From CAZOOK01 sp964581385 (GTDB lineage: Bacteria > Pseudomonadota > Gammaproteobacteria > Nevskiales > Nevskiaceae), in contig CAZOOK010000039.1 in the NCBI GenBank assembly GCA_964581385.1, positions 1 through 48,833 on the forward strand: a DNA stretch of 48,833 bases, given 5' to 3'. This document shows positions 8,624 to 18,758 of the stretch, one piece after another. How positions within the stretch are numbered: position 1 is the stretch's first letter; every line of letters begins with the position of its first letter. A program made the translations under genes and the position numbers. The notes under the pieces were generated by a model. It was not told the origin of the DNA. It did not search any database and worked only from the letters and a program-made list of their open reading frames with translations.

Positions 8624-9727
8624 TCAATGAATCGAGTGGCTACGGCCCGACAAGATCCCACCCTGTCGGTCGTTGCACACAGCAATAATCTCCGCGGCGA
8701 TTGCCAGCGCAATCTCTTCTGGCGTTTCGGCACCGATATCCAGACCGGCCGGCACTCGCAGTCGCGATGAGGCTGTTCCGCAGGCATCGAGCAGCTTTTG
8801 CGCGCGCTGCCGGGAGCCGATCGCGCCGATATAAGCAAATGGCGCCGGCAACAGGGCGCGGAGATAGTCGATGTCCCGTTCCAGGTTGTGCGTCATCACC
8901 ACGGTCACCGTGCGCTCGTCCACGGTGAGCCGGCGTAAAACGTCAGCGGGCTGTGCCGTGATCACATTCGCGGATATATCCGAGGGTATCGACATGGTCC
9001 GATCGTCGCGATGATCGACGACGGTGACCTCCCATCCCAGTTGGCGAGCGACACGTGCCAGCGCGAACGACACGGCACTCACGCCGACCAGTATCGCAGC
9101 GTAAGAAGGCAGCAGAGATTCCAGCAGCACATCCACAGCACCTTGCGCCGACTCGATCGTGGTGATATAAGCCCGTTTCGATTTTCCGGCATCTGCGCTC
9201 TGGCGTTCGACGACGGCACGGGTCAGCTTCGGGTCGCCGAATTCGTCGAGTAGAAGTTCTCCGCCCCAGATGAGCCGCCGCGGCCGTGGGCCCAGCGCAA
9301 CACCATCGATCGCGAACGCAGTAGCCGCAAAACCAGATTTGCGTGACAACAAACATTGCTCAATTGCATAGGCAAAGCGCAGATCGGCTTCTCCATTCAA
9401 AGGCTCGATCAGCGCTTCGAGCTGACCACCACATCCCAATTCGATCAGCGCATCGAGTCCGCTGTCGCGGTCGTAGCGGACGACGCGGGCATGCCCGGAG
9501 CCGATGACTTCGTGCGCTCGCGCGATCATGTCCGCTTCGGGACAGCCGCCGGATAGGCCTCGAACCACCGTGCCGTTCCCGCAAACCAGCATGCGTGCAC
9601 CCGGCCGGCGAAACGTGGATCCCAGGGTCCGCGTCAAGGTGACCATTGCCGCTCCGCCAGCAAAGCCTGATTTTTCGAACTGCCGTAAGGCATCAAGCAG
9701 CGCGTGAAATTCCTGCGGCGTATTCAT
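8624..9727 (-). CDS. XdhC/CoxI-family molybdenum-enzyme maturation protein
   Basis: The 367-residue protein has an N-terminal XdhC/CoxI domain (LVCGNGTVVRGLSGGCPEADM, then LGCGGQLEALIEPL). A C-terminal Rossmann domain follows (AAILVGVSAVSFALARVARQLGWEVTVVDHR, TAQPADVL, GAIGSRQRAQKL). XdhC proteins bind molybdenum cofactor, help sulfurate it and insert it into xanthine-dehydrogenase-type enzymes. It is the last gene of a minus-strand run, 72 bp after the MocA-like gene, its usual partner. GGAGG precedes the ATG. No molybdenum hydroxylase gene is present in the window. Confidence 0.85.
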   Translation of the reverse strand: MNTPQEFHALLDALRQFEKSGFAGGAAMVTLTRTLGSTFRRPGARMLVCGNGTVVRGLSGGCPEADMIARAHEVIGSGHARVVRYDRDSGLDALIELGCGGQLEALIEPLNGEADLRFAYAIEQCLLSRKSGFAATAFAIDGVALGPRPRRLIWGGELLLDEFGDPKLTRAVVERQSADAGKSKRAYITTIESAQGAVDVLLESLLPSYAAILVGVSAVSFALARVARQLGWEVTVVDHRDDRTMSIPSDISANVITAQPADVLRRLTVDERTVTVVMTHNLERDIDYLRALLPAPFAYIGAIGSRQRAQKLLDACGTASSRLRVPAGLDIGAETPEEIALAIAAEIIAVCNDRQGGILSGRSHSIH

Positions 9728-9799
9728 AAGCCTCCGTTTGACTATTTACACAGAGCGCTCAAGCAAGCATATCGTCGAAATGCTCGTAGCTGCTTATCC

Positions 9800-10450
9800 T
9801 CACCGGCATGATGGCAGCCCTCTATTTTTTTCACGCTCCCAGTCTTCCGATGTGTCGATGTCGATCAGCACGCCATCGTCCGGCATCTCGACCGTAATCA
9901 GTGCCGCTGCGTCGCGGACCAGCAAAGCGCGGGCGCCGACATCACCGGTCAAGGTCCGTAGCTCATCGAAATACGCAGCGCTCCACAGCACCGGATTGCC
10001 GCGCTGGCCGCCGAAGTTCGGTACCACGGTACTCCGGTAATCGGACGTTATGAATGCCTCAATGAGTCGCCGCAGATGAAGGGTGGTGACTCGCGGCATG
10101 TCGCCCAGCACGATCAGGGCGCCGCGATGTGACCGGGACAGCGTCGCTACTCCGGCCCGGATGGAACTGGCCATGCCTTCCGCTGCTTCCGCGTTTTCGA
10201 CCAGCAATACCGGCAGATCGGCCAACACGGCCCGAACGGCGTGAGAATCGGGACCGACAACAACATGCACGTCGCGCACAACCTTCAACGCCGTCTGCAC
10301 GACATGACGCACCAGCGGTACGCCGCCGACCTCGCGCAGCAGCTTGTTGTGGGGCGCCATGCGCGAGGAATTGCCCGCAGCCAACACAACGGCGGCTACT
10401 TCCGCCGCAAGCTTGCGTGCGGGCTCAATCCCTTTCATATCGCACTTCAT
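9800..10450 (-). CDS. MocA-like molybdopterin cytidylyltransferase family protein
   Basis: The 216-residue NTP-transferase has the nucleotide loop VVLAAGNSSRMAPHNKLL (about 21-38), a central metal-binding LGDMP and GQRGNPVLWS. These identify the MobA/MocA family. MocA adds CMP to Mo-molybdopterin to make the cytosine dinucleotide cofactor of Mo hydroxylases. Pairing with an XdhC-like gene supports that role. ATG 10450 gives the full frame; ATG 10438 is an alternative start. It lies 62 bp downstream of the Rieske oxygenase gene and may be transcribed with it. Confidence 0.82.
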   Translation of the reverse strand: MKCDMKGIEPARKLAAEVAAVVLAAGNSSRMAPHNKLLREVGGVPLVRHVVQTALKVVRDVHVVVGPDSHAVRAVLADLPVLLVENAEAAEGMASSIRAGVATLSRSHRGALIVLGDMPRVTTLHLRRLIEAFITSDYRSTVVPNFGGQRGNPVLWSAAYFDELRTLTGDVGARALLVRDAAALITVEMPDDGVLIDIDTSEDWEREKNRGLPSCR

Positions 10451-10512
10451 TCACCGCAGCCGGCAGGACGGGTAAGCACGACACGAGAGGGCATCGAACC
10501 GGCGTCGCGTGC

Positions 10513-11883
10513 TCAGACCCCAAGATACCGATCCAATTCCTGGTGCAGGTTGAGGATCATCTTCTCGTGGTGACTGGCGAGCCAGACCTGCTTGCAGCCA
10601 CGTGAGTGCAATCCTTTCTGGATGCGCGGCACGTTGGAAAAGTCCTGCCGCGGGATCAGCAGGAACTGTTCAGGATCATTGACGTCGTCCATGGTCTGGA
10701 CTGTCGCGCGCGGGACAGGGGTTGCCGCGGGATAGGTCGTGGTCGAATAGATCTCGAAGATACAGCGATCCGGATCGAACCCATCCGGGCGCACGCGGTA
10801 CATCATCGCGTTACCGAGGTTCGGCAGGATCATGAGGTTGGGAAACACGTAAACCTCGCCACCCCACATCGCCGCGGTCTCTGGCTTGGGAATCGGCATC
10901 GGGCGCTTCTGTTCGGCGGCGCGCGCGTACAGCAGGCGGACGAATTCGGCGCCAGGGCTGGAACCTTCCGGCACCGGCTTGCCGCGCAGAGACTCGACCA
11001 GCTCCAGGTCTTCCTTGAGCACCATCGCATCCATCTCGTGCACCAGATGCGACATGCCTTCAATCATCTCTTCCAGTGGATTGCCCGCCGGCCCTTCCGC
11101 GTGCCCGCCAATCGGCGACTTCGGTCCGGCGTAGAAGCGGCCATGGCCGTGCGGGAAGGCGTCGTACCCGACGTTTTTGTAACTGCCCGATCCGTCGGCA
11201 CGCCCTTCGTAAATGATCTGCCGTCCCACCTCGTCCAGCTGTGGATGCGTGGCCGGCACATGGAAGGTTTCCAGGAAGGCTTCCACCGCCACTTTCCAGT
11301 TGGCGGGTACCGAGACCGACTTCCACCAGTAGTGGTGCATCTGCCCGATCGCCAGGTCCTCAAGATACTGGCGCACGGGAGCGATGAAGTCGTCGAAGGA
11401 TTCCGGATTGGGACTGAGATTGATGAAGACGAAGCCGGCGAATAGCACGACTTTGACTTCGCGCAGCGCCACGTCGCTGTCGCGCAGCTGGCCGTCGCGG
11501 AATTCCTGGCGCTCGAGCACGAATTGGTTCTGGCCCTGCAGGTTCCAGCGCCAGCCGTGGAAGGGGCAACGGATATTCCCGCTCTCGAAATGCCCACAGC
11601 CCTGTGACAGCGCGGTACCGCGGTGTGGACAGGCGTTGTGGTAAGCCTTGACGGTATCGCCGTCGACCCGCACCAACATCACGGACTGGTCGCCGACGTC
11701 GTAGGTGGTGAAATCACCGGGTTGCGGAATCTCGTCGAGCCGGGCGGCGAATTGCCACACCTTGCTCCAGAGTTTTTCGTGCTCGAGGCGCGCGAAGGTT
11801 GGATCTATGTAGCGCCCGCTGCGAATGCCGTGTGACAGCGTCAGCCAGCTTGCGGGCCACGCGGGCGGTGCGATGTCGTTCAT
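10513..11883 (-). CDS. Rieske non-heme iron oxygenase, alpha subunit
   Basis: The 456-residue ring-hydroxylating oxygenase has a Rieske [2Fe-2S] site at C85-x-H87 and C106-x2-H109 (ACPHRGTAL and CPFHGWRWN). The mononuclear iron site is in ETFHVPATHP (His208, His213), with a carboxylate ligand expected further on. It would insert oxygen into an aromatic or alicyclic substrate, with electrons from a ferredoxin. AAGGAAAT precedes the ATG. It lies at the end of the mmsA-E1-lipoyl run, 115 bp after the lipoyl gene. No small beta subunit is adjacent, as in alpha-only oxygenases. The substrate is unknown. Confidence 0.9.
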   Translation of the reverse strand: MNDIAPPAWPASWLTLSHGIRSGRYIDPTFARLEHEKLWSKVWQFAARLDEIPQPGDFTTYDVGDQSVMLVRVDGDTVKAYHNACPHRGTALSQGCGHFESGNIRCPFHGWRWNLQGQNQFVLERQEFRDGQLRDSDVALREVKVVLFAGFVFINLSPNPESFDDFIAPVRQYLEDLAIGQMHHYWWKSVSVPANWKVAVEAFLETFHVPATHPQLDEVGRQIIYEGRADGSGSYKNVGYDAFPHGHGRFYAGPKSPIGGHAEGPAGNPLEEMIEGMSHLVHEMDAMVLKEDLELVESLRGKPVPEGSSPGAEFVRLLYARAAEQKRPMPIPKPETAAMWGGEVYVFPNLMILPNLGNAMMYRVRPDGFDPDRCIFEIYSTTTYPAATPVPRATVQTMDDVNDPEQFLLIPRQDFSNVPRIQKGLHSRGCKQVWLASHHEKMILNLHQELDRYLGV

Positions 11884-11998
11884 GCGAGATTTCCTTCGTT
11901 CACGTCATCTCAGAGAGTTGGGGCGCAGTAAACAAAGCGCACATTTTTCGCCTCACGCGCCCAAACCCTCGCGACGATCACCCAAGTCCAACAGGCTG

Positions 11999-12229
11999 CT
12001 AAACGATCTCTCCGATCTCGGTTCCGACATCAAGGGTTCCGCCAGCCGGCACTTTTTGAACCAGCTTCCCTGACGCGGGCGCGCCGATCTCCTGGACCGA
12101 CTTACCGGTTTCCAGGGAATAAATGGGATCGCCTTCCTTGACCTGCGTGCCATCCGCAACCAGCCATTCGGAAAGTGTGCCTTCCGTCATGGACATCTCA
12201 AGCTTGGGAATCGTGAGTGGAGTCGACAT
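11999..12229 (-). CDS. Stand-alone lipoyl-domain protein
   Basis: The 76-residue protein consists of one complete biotinyl/lipoyl domain. It begins with IPKLEMSMTEGTLSEWLV and has the modification loop SLETGKSVQEI with the lysine expected to carry lipoate. It ends GTEIGEIV, exactly where such domains normally end. E2 subunits of 2-oxoacid dehydrogenases carry this domain, but here no peripheral-subunit-binding or acyltransferase domain follows. It starts 28 bp after the fused E1 gene and presumably accepts the acyl group from that E1. A biotin role is less likely because the loop lacks AMKM. Confidence 0.85.
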   Translation of the reverse strand: MSTPLTIPKLEMSMTEGTLSEWLVADGTQVKEGDPIYSLETGKSVQEIGAPASGKLVQKVPAGGTLDVGTEIGEIV

Positions 12230-12257
12230 CTGGAATGCGTTCCTTAAATTAAATTAA

Positions 12258-14303
12258 TCAGCTCTTGAAGGAGAGAATCTGCCGCACGCGCGTCGCGATC
12301 GCTTTTGCGTTCGGAATCTGGTTGAGCTCAATATCGCGCGAATATCCAATCGGCGCGAACGCGGCGCCGAGGCGACCCACGGGCGCCTTGAGCGTCGAGA
12401 AGTGCTCTTCGCCGATCGTGCTTGCAAGCTCTGCACCGAAGCCGCTGAATTCGGTTGCGGCATGGACCACCAAAGCGCGGCGCGTCTTCTTCACTGAATC
12501 GAGGATGCGGGCGTAGTCGATCGGAACCAGGGTACGCAGATCCACAACCTCTGCGCTGATGCCCTCCGCCTGCAGCTCCGTCGCTGCCGCCATGCACTCG
12601 TGCACTTCCCAGCCGTAGCTGACCAAGGTGATGTCGGTGCCCTCGCGTCGGACCTTGGCGACTCCCAGCGGAATCCGGTAATCGCCCACCGGCACCTCTC
12701 CTTTGATACCCCGCAGCAGCTTGATCGATTCCAGGTGGATGCAGGGGTCTTCGCCGAAAATGCAGCTGAGCAGCAGGCCCTTGGCATCAAACGGCGTGCT
12801 CGGCATGACCACTTTCAAGCCCGGAACATGCGTGAACCAGGCTTCCAGTGACTGCGAATGCTGGGCACCGAATCCGCCGATGCCGCCACCCACCATCATG
12901 CGGACGGTCATGGGCACGTGGGTGGCGCCGCCCGACATGAAGCGCTGCTTGGCGGCATGGTTGAAGATCTGATCCATGCAGACGCCGGCGAAATCGTTGA
13001 ACATGATTTCGGCGACTGGCCGCATGCCGACCAACGCTGCGCCGATGCCGGCGCCGATGATCGCCGTCTCGGCGATCGGGGCGTCCAGCACCCGATCCTT
13101 GCCGAACTTCGCCTGGAGGCCTTTGGAGGTGCCAAACACACCGCCCGGCTTGCCGACGTCCTCGCCGAACGCAAACACGCCTTTGTCCGCCTCCATCGCA
13201 ATGGCTTGTGCCTCGATGACGGCTTCGAGCATGAGCATGGTCTTGCGCTCGCCAGCGGGCTCCGCTTCTTCTTTACGGCGCGGATAGTGGCCGCGGACGG
13301 GGACATCGCTGACGTCGGCATAGACATCGACCAAGGTTTCTTCCTTCGGCGTGACTGGCGACGCAAGCGCCTTTTCCATTGCCGTCTCGACTTCGATGCG
13401 CGCGGCTTCCTCGATTTCGGTCAGTTGCGACTCGGTGCAGATGCCGGACTCAAGCAGCAGCGCGCGCGTGCGCGGAACCGGCCAAGCGTCCTTCCCGGCC
13501 TTCAATTCTTCGGCGGATGCGTTGTGGTTATCGCCCACGCCGGCATGCGGACCGAGGCGGTAGGTTGTGGCCTCGACGAATACCGGCCCCTTGCCGGCGC
13601 GCACTTCGTCGATCACCGTCTTCATGCCCTTGTAAAAGGCGACGGGATCGTTGCCGTCGAGCTTGACGCCCTTGAATCCGTAACCGGTGGCGCGAGATGC
13701 GAAGTCCTTGCTGGCGGTGTAGTCCGGGATCTTGGTGTACTCGCCAAATTGATTGTTCTGGCACATGAAGATCACCGGCAGCTTCCAGCTGCCAGCAAGA
13801 TTCATGGCTTCGTGCACGGCGCCGATGCTAGTCGCACCGTCACCGAAGTTGACGATCGTCACGCGATCTTCGCCGCGCGACTTGGCGGCGAATGCCAGGC
13901 CGTTGGCGATCGGAGCACCCGCGCCGACGATGGCTGTCGTCAACATCGAACCCGACGTCGGGTCGGAGATGTGGGGCGAGCCACCCTTGCCCTTGTTGAC
14001 GCCGCCGATGCGGCCGACGGCCTCGGCGAACAGGCCTTCGAGGTCTACGCCCTTGGCCACCTGGTCGTGTACGCCGCGATAGGTGGTCACCATGTAGTCG
14101 CGCTTGCTGGTCAGCTGCGAGAGCGTGGCGGGAATGGCTTCCTGACCGGTCGCCGGCCAGTAGGAAAACATGAACTTGCCGGCAGACATGCCCGCCTGGA
14201 TCGCCTTGTCCACTGCACGGATGCGCGCCATCTGGCGATAGATATTGACCAGAGTCGCCGGCTCTATGCCCAGGCTGGTTTTTGCGTTTTGAACGGTGCT
14301 CAC
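12258..14303 (-). CDS. Fused E1 alpha/beta thiamine-dependent 2-oxoacid dehydrogenase
   Basis: The 681-residue protein joins the E1 alpha and E1 beta chains of a pyruvate/acetoin/branched-chain 2-oxoacid dehydrogenase. Alpha (about 15-330) has the thiamine diphosphate motif GDG (154-156) to N168. Beta (about 355-681) has MLEAVIEAQAIAMEAD, FGEDVGKPGGVFG, DAPIAETAIIGAGIGAA and VVDLRTLVPID. It should decarboxylate a 2-oxo acid and transfer the acyl group to a lipoyl domain. The GTG start follows AGGAG. It is 48 bp after mmsA and 28 bp before the lipoyl gene. No E2 acyltransferase or E3 gene is present. Confidence 0.9.
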   Translation of the reverse strand: MSTVQNAKTSLGIEPATLVNIYRQMARIRAVDKAIQAGMSAGKFMFSYWPATGQEAIPATLSQLTSKRDYMVTTYRGVHDQVAKGVDLEGLFAEAVGRIGGVNKGKGGSPHISDPTSGSMLTTAIVGAGAPIANGLAFAAKSRGEDRVTIVNFGDGATSIGAVHEAMNLAGSWKLPVIFMCQNNQFGEYTKIPDYTASKDFASRATGYGFKGVKLDGNDPVAFYKGMKTVIDEVRAGKGPVFVEATTYRLGPHAGVGDNHNASAEELKAGKDAWPVPRTRALLLESGICTESQLTEIEEAARIEVETAMEKALASPVTPKEETLVDVYADVSDVPVRGHYPRRKEEAEPAGERKTMLMLEAVIEAQAIAMEADKGVFAFGEDVGKPGGVFGTSKGLQAKFGKDRVLDAPIAETAIIGAGIGAALVGMRPVAEIMFNDFAGVCMDQIFNHAAKQRFMSGGATHVPMTVRMMVGGGIGGFGAQHSQSLEAWFTHVPGLKVVMPSTPFDAKGLLLSCIFGEDPCIHLESIKLLRGIKGEVPVGDYRIPLGVAKVRREGTDITLVSYGWEVHECMAAATELQAEGISAEVVDLRTLVPIDYARILDSVKKTRRALVVHAATEFSGFGAELASTIGEEHFSTLKAPVGRLGAAFAPIGYSRDIELNQIPNAKAIATRVRQILSFKS

Positions 14304-14351
14304 CCTAATACTCCTCTTGATCTGGCCTTTGTCGCGCCCTTACTTCAGCAC

Positions 14352-15881
<1,530 letters not shown>

Positions 15882-15911
15882 GCCCAACTTACTCTCGTTT
15901 TCGCGTCTATC

Positions 15912-15954
15912 ACGCTAAAGATTCGCTCACAACAAGTCAACAGCGTTGTTGACT
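15912..15954 (-). promoter_or_regulatory. mmsA operon promoter with palindromic operator
   Basis: AGTCAACAGCGTTGTTGACT (15935-15954) is a perfect inverted repeat with 8-bp arms and a four-base spacer. On the minus strand its TTGACT (15940-15935) can serve as -35 box, with TAGCGT (15917-15912) as -10 after 17 bp. The operator thus covers the -35 region, as expected for a repressor. A near-copy lies before the thiolase gene at 29190-29207. Confidence 0.65.
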
Positions 15955-16097
15955 CGCAACGCATTCACATCTGCCCTTACGCGGATGGCGCTTATAAGGA
16001 CTCCAGTTTAACAGACGACATGTAAGACACTTTTCGATCTGGTGTCGAACCTGCGCCTGAGAAAAGCCTCAGCCCCGCCCGGTTTCCAATGAGTTCT

Positions 16098-16805
16098 TCA
16101 CTGCGTGGCTGACGACGCGAGGGATGAGGTGCTTTTCAATGCAGCCCCATGCATTTTCAGGAGAGCTTCCATACGGTTCAGTTCCACGGTTTGATCAAGA
16201 AGAATTTGTGTCGCCAGCCCTCTGATCTGCGGAGTATCGGCGTTCCGGGCGGCGAATTGCGCCATCGGCAATGCACCTGAATGGTGGCGGATCATGAGCT
16301 GAAGAAACAGCAGATCGCGCGCGTTTCCATCGAGTTCGCGCAGACGGTTCAGCTCCTCCGTCGTTGCAAGTCCCGGCATGCCACCGGGCGACGCGTTGCA
16401 GTCAGCGATGTAACGCAAAAGGGCAGCGTCCGGGCTAATCTTGCCGAGGAGCAGCCAGTTCATGCGCTTGGACGACGGCAGGAAGGGCTTATTCCACGAC
16501 GACAACAAGCCTCTCATTTGCCCCATCTCAAGCAGTTGTGCGGCCTGAATGGAGATTGCCATCCCGCTGACTTCGCTTTGTCCATGCGCCACGATGATCT
16601 GGCTCATGATCACCGCCTGGTCGTGATGCACAATCATGAATTGCGCAAATCCGACATCCACCGGCCCCGGGATGGGAGCCGCGGCGCTCGCGCGCAACTG
16701 CGACGGCATGACTTGAAAAAGCTGCATCAATAAGGCCATGCAGAATCCAGCGCCCGCCGCCAAGACCAAGCCCATCGCCGTAAGCCACTTGCCTCGTACG
16801 GACAA
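16098..16805 (-). CDS. DUF305-family exported protein
   Basis: The 235-residue protein has an N-terminal hydrophobic segment (GLVLAAGAGFCMALLMQL) for export or membrane anchoring. Two DUF305 signatures follow, FMIVHHDQAVIMSQ and LMIRHHSGALPMAQFA, each with paired histidines in a four-helix ferritin-like fold. DUF305 proteins are periplasmic and often found near metal-resistance genes; their function is unproven. The frame opens at TTG 16805; ATG 16775 just before the hydrophobic segment is an equally good start. It follows the LVIVD gene by 47 bp and is probably in one operon with it. Confidence 0.78.
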   Translation of the reverse strand: MSVRGKWLTAMGLVLAAGAGFCMALLMQLFQVMPSQLRASAAAPIPGPVDVGFAQFMIVHHDQAVIMSQIIVAHGQSEVSGMAISIQAAQLLEMGQMRGLLSSWNKPFLPSSKRMNWLLLGKISPDAALLRYIADCNASPGGMPGLATTEELNRLRELDGNARDLLFLQLMIRHHSGALPMAQFAARNADTPQIRGLATQILLDQTVELNRMEALLKMHGAALKSTSSLASSATQ

Positions 16806-16852
16806 TCAAGGCCGTCCTGAGCGCTGCATCGCAGATGAACCTCTGCCGGACT

Positions 16853-18415
16853 TCATTGGATCGGATAAACCCCATTGGTGAATTTCAGCACCATAAATCC
16901 GTTGTCTTGGCACGTCACCCATAGCTGATCGCCGACGAAGCGCGGCGGCGAAGAACACCAGTCAGCGTACAAATCGGGGCTAGGGCTGGAGTCACCATGC
17001 GGATTGGAGTCACGAACATCAAACATCCGACCGGCGACGGAGATGTCATTCGCGCTCGGACGATACAAGTCCAAACCTAACGCTGACGGCGTGGACTTGG
17101 AGAAAAGAATTAAAGACAACATCGGAACTTTGTACCATCCGGCCCCGTGCTCGGACCCGGGAAGCTCTGCCGCCTTGCCCATTTGCGCCGGAGGATTGAA
17201 ATAAGCAATTTCATGAACACTTAGCGGGTCGACGATGTTAAAAACCCGCACACCTGATTGAAGGAAGCCGCAGGCGAGCGCAGTGGGACTATCGCTGCGA
17301 TCCACGGTGCAGTAGTGAGCCTCGTAGCCGAACAAGCCGTCACCGGCCGTGTCTTGCTTGTACAGCGCCAAATTCTCGGGCAATTGAATCTGCAGTCTCA
17401 GCTGAGAGACAACTTTCGGCTGGGTTTCGTCTGAGATGTCGATGAAATATATGCCCTGCTCTTGAAGCTCGCTAGGCACGATTAGATAAGGTTTCCCTCC
17501 GTAAGTCACCGGAATTACATGCTGCGTACCTCCTCCATCCGCCCAGGTCACTTGGCCGATCAGTGTAATAGTCGGCGTGGGGGCCCGGTTCTGGATGTCG
17601 CTGACGTCATAGATATACACGCCAGCGGGGCTCAGACTACTCATATACAGGCGCGTTCCATCTTCACTAATAGCAAGGCCATGATTGTAAGGAGCGCCGG
17701 CGTGGCCGATGTATAGGATCTTTGGTGTTTGAGGATTACTGACGTCAATGGCCGTCAGCGTGCCTGCAACCAGACCGGTGGACCAATAGGTCAGCCCGTC
17801 CGGCGACCAATTGCCTTCGTGACCCAGCCAGTTGTCCGGGATTTCGACACCGGATCTGTTGACGTTCAGATGCCGAGGATGGGCGCAGTCGCCCGAGATG
17901 TCGTAGACGTCGAAGAAGCCGGCGCCGATGACCAGACCACCGGCGGCGCCCCCCAACAACTGACGGGCCGCGTTGACCTTTAGCGATTCCCACGGTCCCG
18001 TTAGCATCGCGGGGCTGGTCAAGGTTGTGGAAAGAGTGGGAGCGGAAGAATCGCTGACGTCGATCACCTGTACGCCGGGAGAGGGGTTGTTGGACTGTCC
18101 CAAATCACTCGTCGCCATGTACGCGCAGTGCCCCAAGGACGGGTTGACCCAACTGGCGCCCTGGCCCTGATATTGGCCGACGAGTTCAAGATTACAGCGA
18201 TAGCCCTGCAAATTTCTGCCGTTCCGCCGGTCCGCCAGAGGGACTTCTCCCTGTATCGAACCTTCGGGTAGCGATCCCGGTCCGCATTGCGCGAAGCTTT
18301 TTGCGCTGGCGTCCGCGGCCACAGTGGAAGAGCCCGGCGTGCATCCGTTGGCGACCAGCAACAGCAAAGGCAGGTACCACCATCGATGCAGATGGCGTGG
18401 TTGAGTTCTGTTCAT
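16853..18415 (-). CDS. LVIVD-repeat beta-propeller lipoprotein
   Basis: The 520-residue protein begins at ATG 18415, which has a perfect AGGAGG six bases upstream; a longer frame to 18484 is not needed. Signal sequence YLPLLLLVANGC looks like a lipoprotein signal, with Cys about 25 as anchor. The mature part has repeated blades of the LVIVD type (GVQVIDVSDSSAP, LTAIDVSNPQTP, GVYIYDVSDIQN, GIYFIDISDETQP, GVRVFNIVDP). Such propellers sit on the cell surface or in the periplasm. Substrate and role are unknown. It probably forms an operon with the DUF305 gene. Confidence 0.82.
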   Translation of the reverse strand: MNRTQPRHLHRWWYLPLLLLVANGCTPGSSTVAADASAKSFAQCGPGSLPEGSIQGEVPLADRRNGRNLQGYRCNLELVGQYQGQGASWVNPSLGHCAYMATSDLGQSNNPSPGVQVIDVSDSSAPTLSTTLTSPAMLTGPWESLKVNAARQLLGGAAGGLVIGAGFFDVYDISGDCAHPRHLNVNRSGVEIPDNWLGHEGNWSPDGLTYWSTGLVAGTLTAIDVSNPQTPKILYIGHAGAPYNHGLAISEDGTRLYMSSLSPAGVYIYDVSDIQNRAPTPTITLIGQVTWADGGGTQHVIPVTYGGKPYLIVPSELQEQGIYFIDISDETQPKVVSQLRLQIQLPENLALYKQDTAGDGLFGYEAHYCTVDRSDSPTALACGFLQSGVRVFNIVDPLSVHEIAYFNPPAQMGKAAELPGSEHGAGWYKVPMLSLILFSKSTPSALGLDLYRPSANDISVAGRMFDVRDSNPHGDSSPSPDLYADWCSSPPRFVGDQLWVTCQDNGFMVLKFTNGVYPIQ

Positions 18416-18510
18416 GACGTTCCTCCTGCTCGCACTCAAACGTCGCGGCAATAAAGACAAGCCGACGGGGGAGCGGTGATGCACAGCTATCTTGCTGTTT
18501 TCAATTTAGA

Positions 18511-18522
18511 ACTTATATAAGT
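18511..18522 (-). promoter_or_regulatory. 12-bp palindrome upstream of the LVIVD gene
   Basis: ACTTATATAAGT is perfectly self-complementary and lies in an AT-rich patch about 95 bp before the LVIVD start codon, where its promoter should be. It may be a regulator site. Chance in AT-rich DNA cannot be excluded. Confidence 0.25.
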
Positions 18523-18635
18523 CTATAATTATGAAACAGAGAATATCATATCTCGCTTTCACCGTCCCTCAGAAAGGCCGGTAGCGTTCGCGGGACAGAT
18601 CCGATTATCCGACTGTTGGGCAAAACCAAAAGGGC

Positions 18636-18643
18636 AATAAAAA
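18636..18643. repeat. Target-site duplication, left copy
   Basis: AATAAAAA directly precedes the left terminal inverted repeat and is repeated exactly at 20791-20798. Eight-bp duplications are typical of the IS1595 family. Confidence 0.9.
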
Positions 18644-18667
18644 GGCGATATTGTACTTCACGTACCC
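18644..18667 (+). repeat. Left terminal inverted repeat of the IS1595-family element
   Basis: Starts GGCGATATTGTACTTCAC and ends GTACCC. It matches the reverse complement of 20767-20790 at 22 of 24 positions. Confidence 0.92.
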
Positions 18668-18685
18668 AGGAGCGTAGTCTATGAC
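18657..18685 (+). promoter_or_regulatory. Candidate promoter in the left end, for the DUF3800 gene
   Basis: TTCACG (18657-18662), 17-bp spacer and TATGAC (18680-18685) occupy the same place as the transposase promoter in the right end. It would start transcription near 18692, which favours ATG 18759 over ATG 18681 for the passenger gene. Confidence 0.4.
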
Positions 18686-18758
18686 TGCGCAGCCTGGCTC
18701 AGATACCACCATTTTTAGCAGGCTCGTGGATATTCTCCTTCCACAGGGCGGCTATGTG

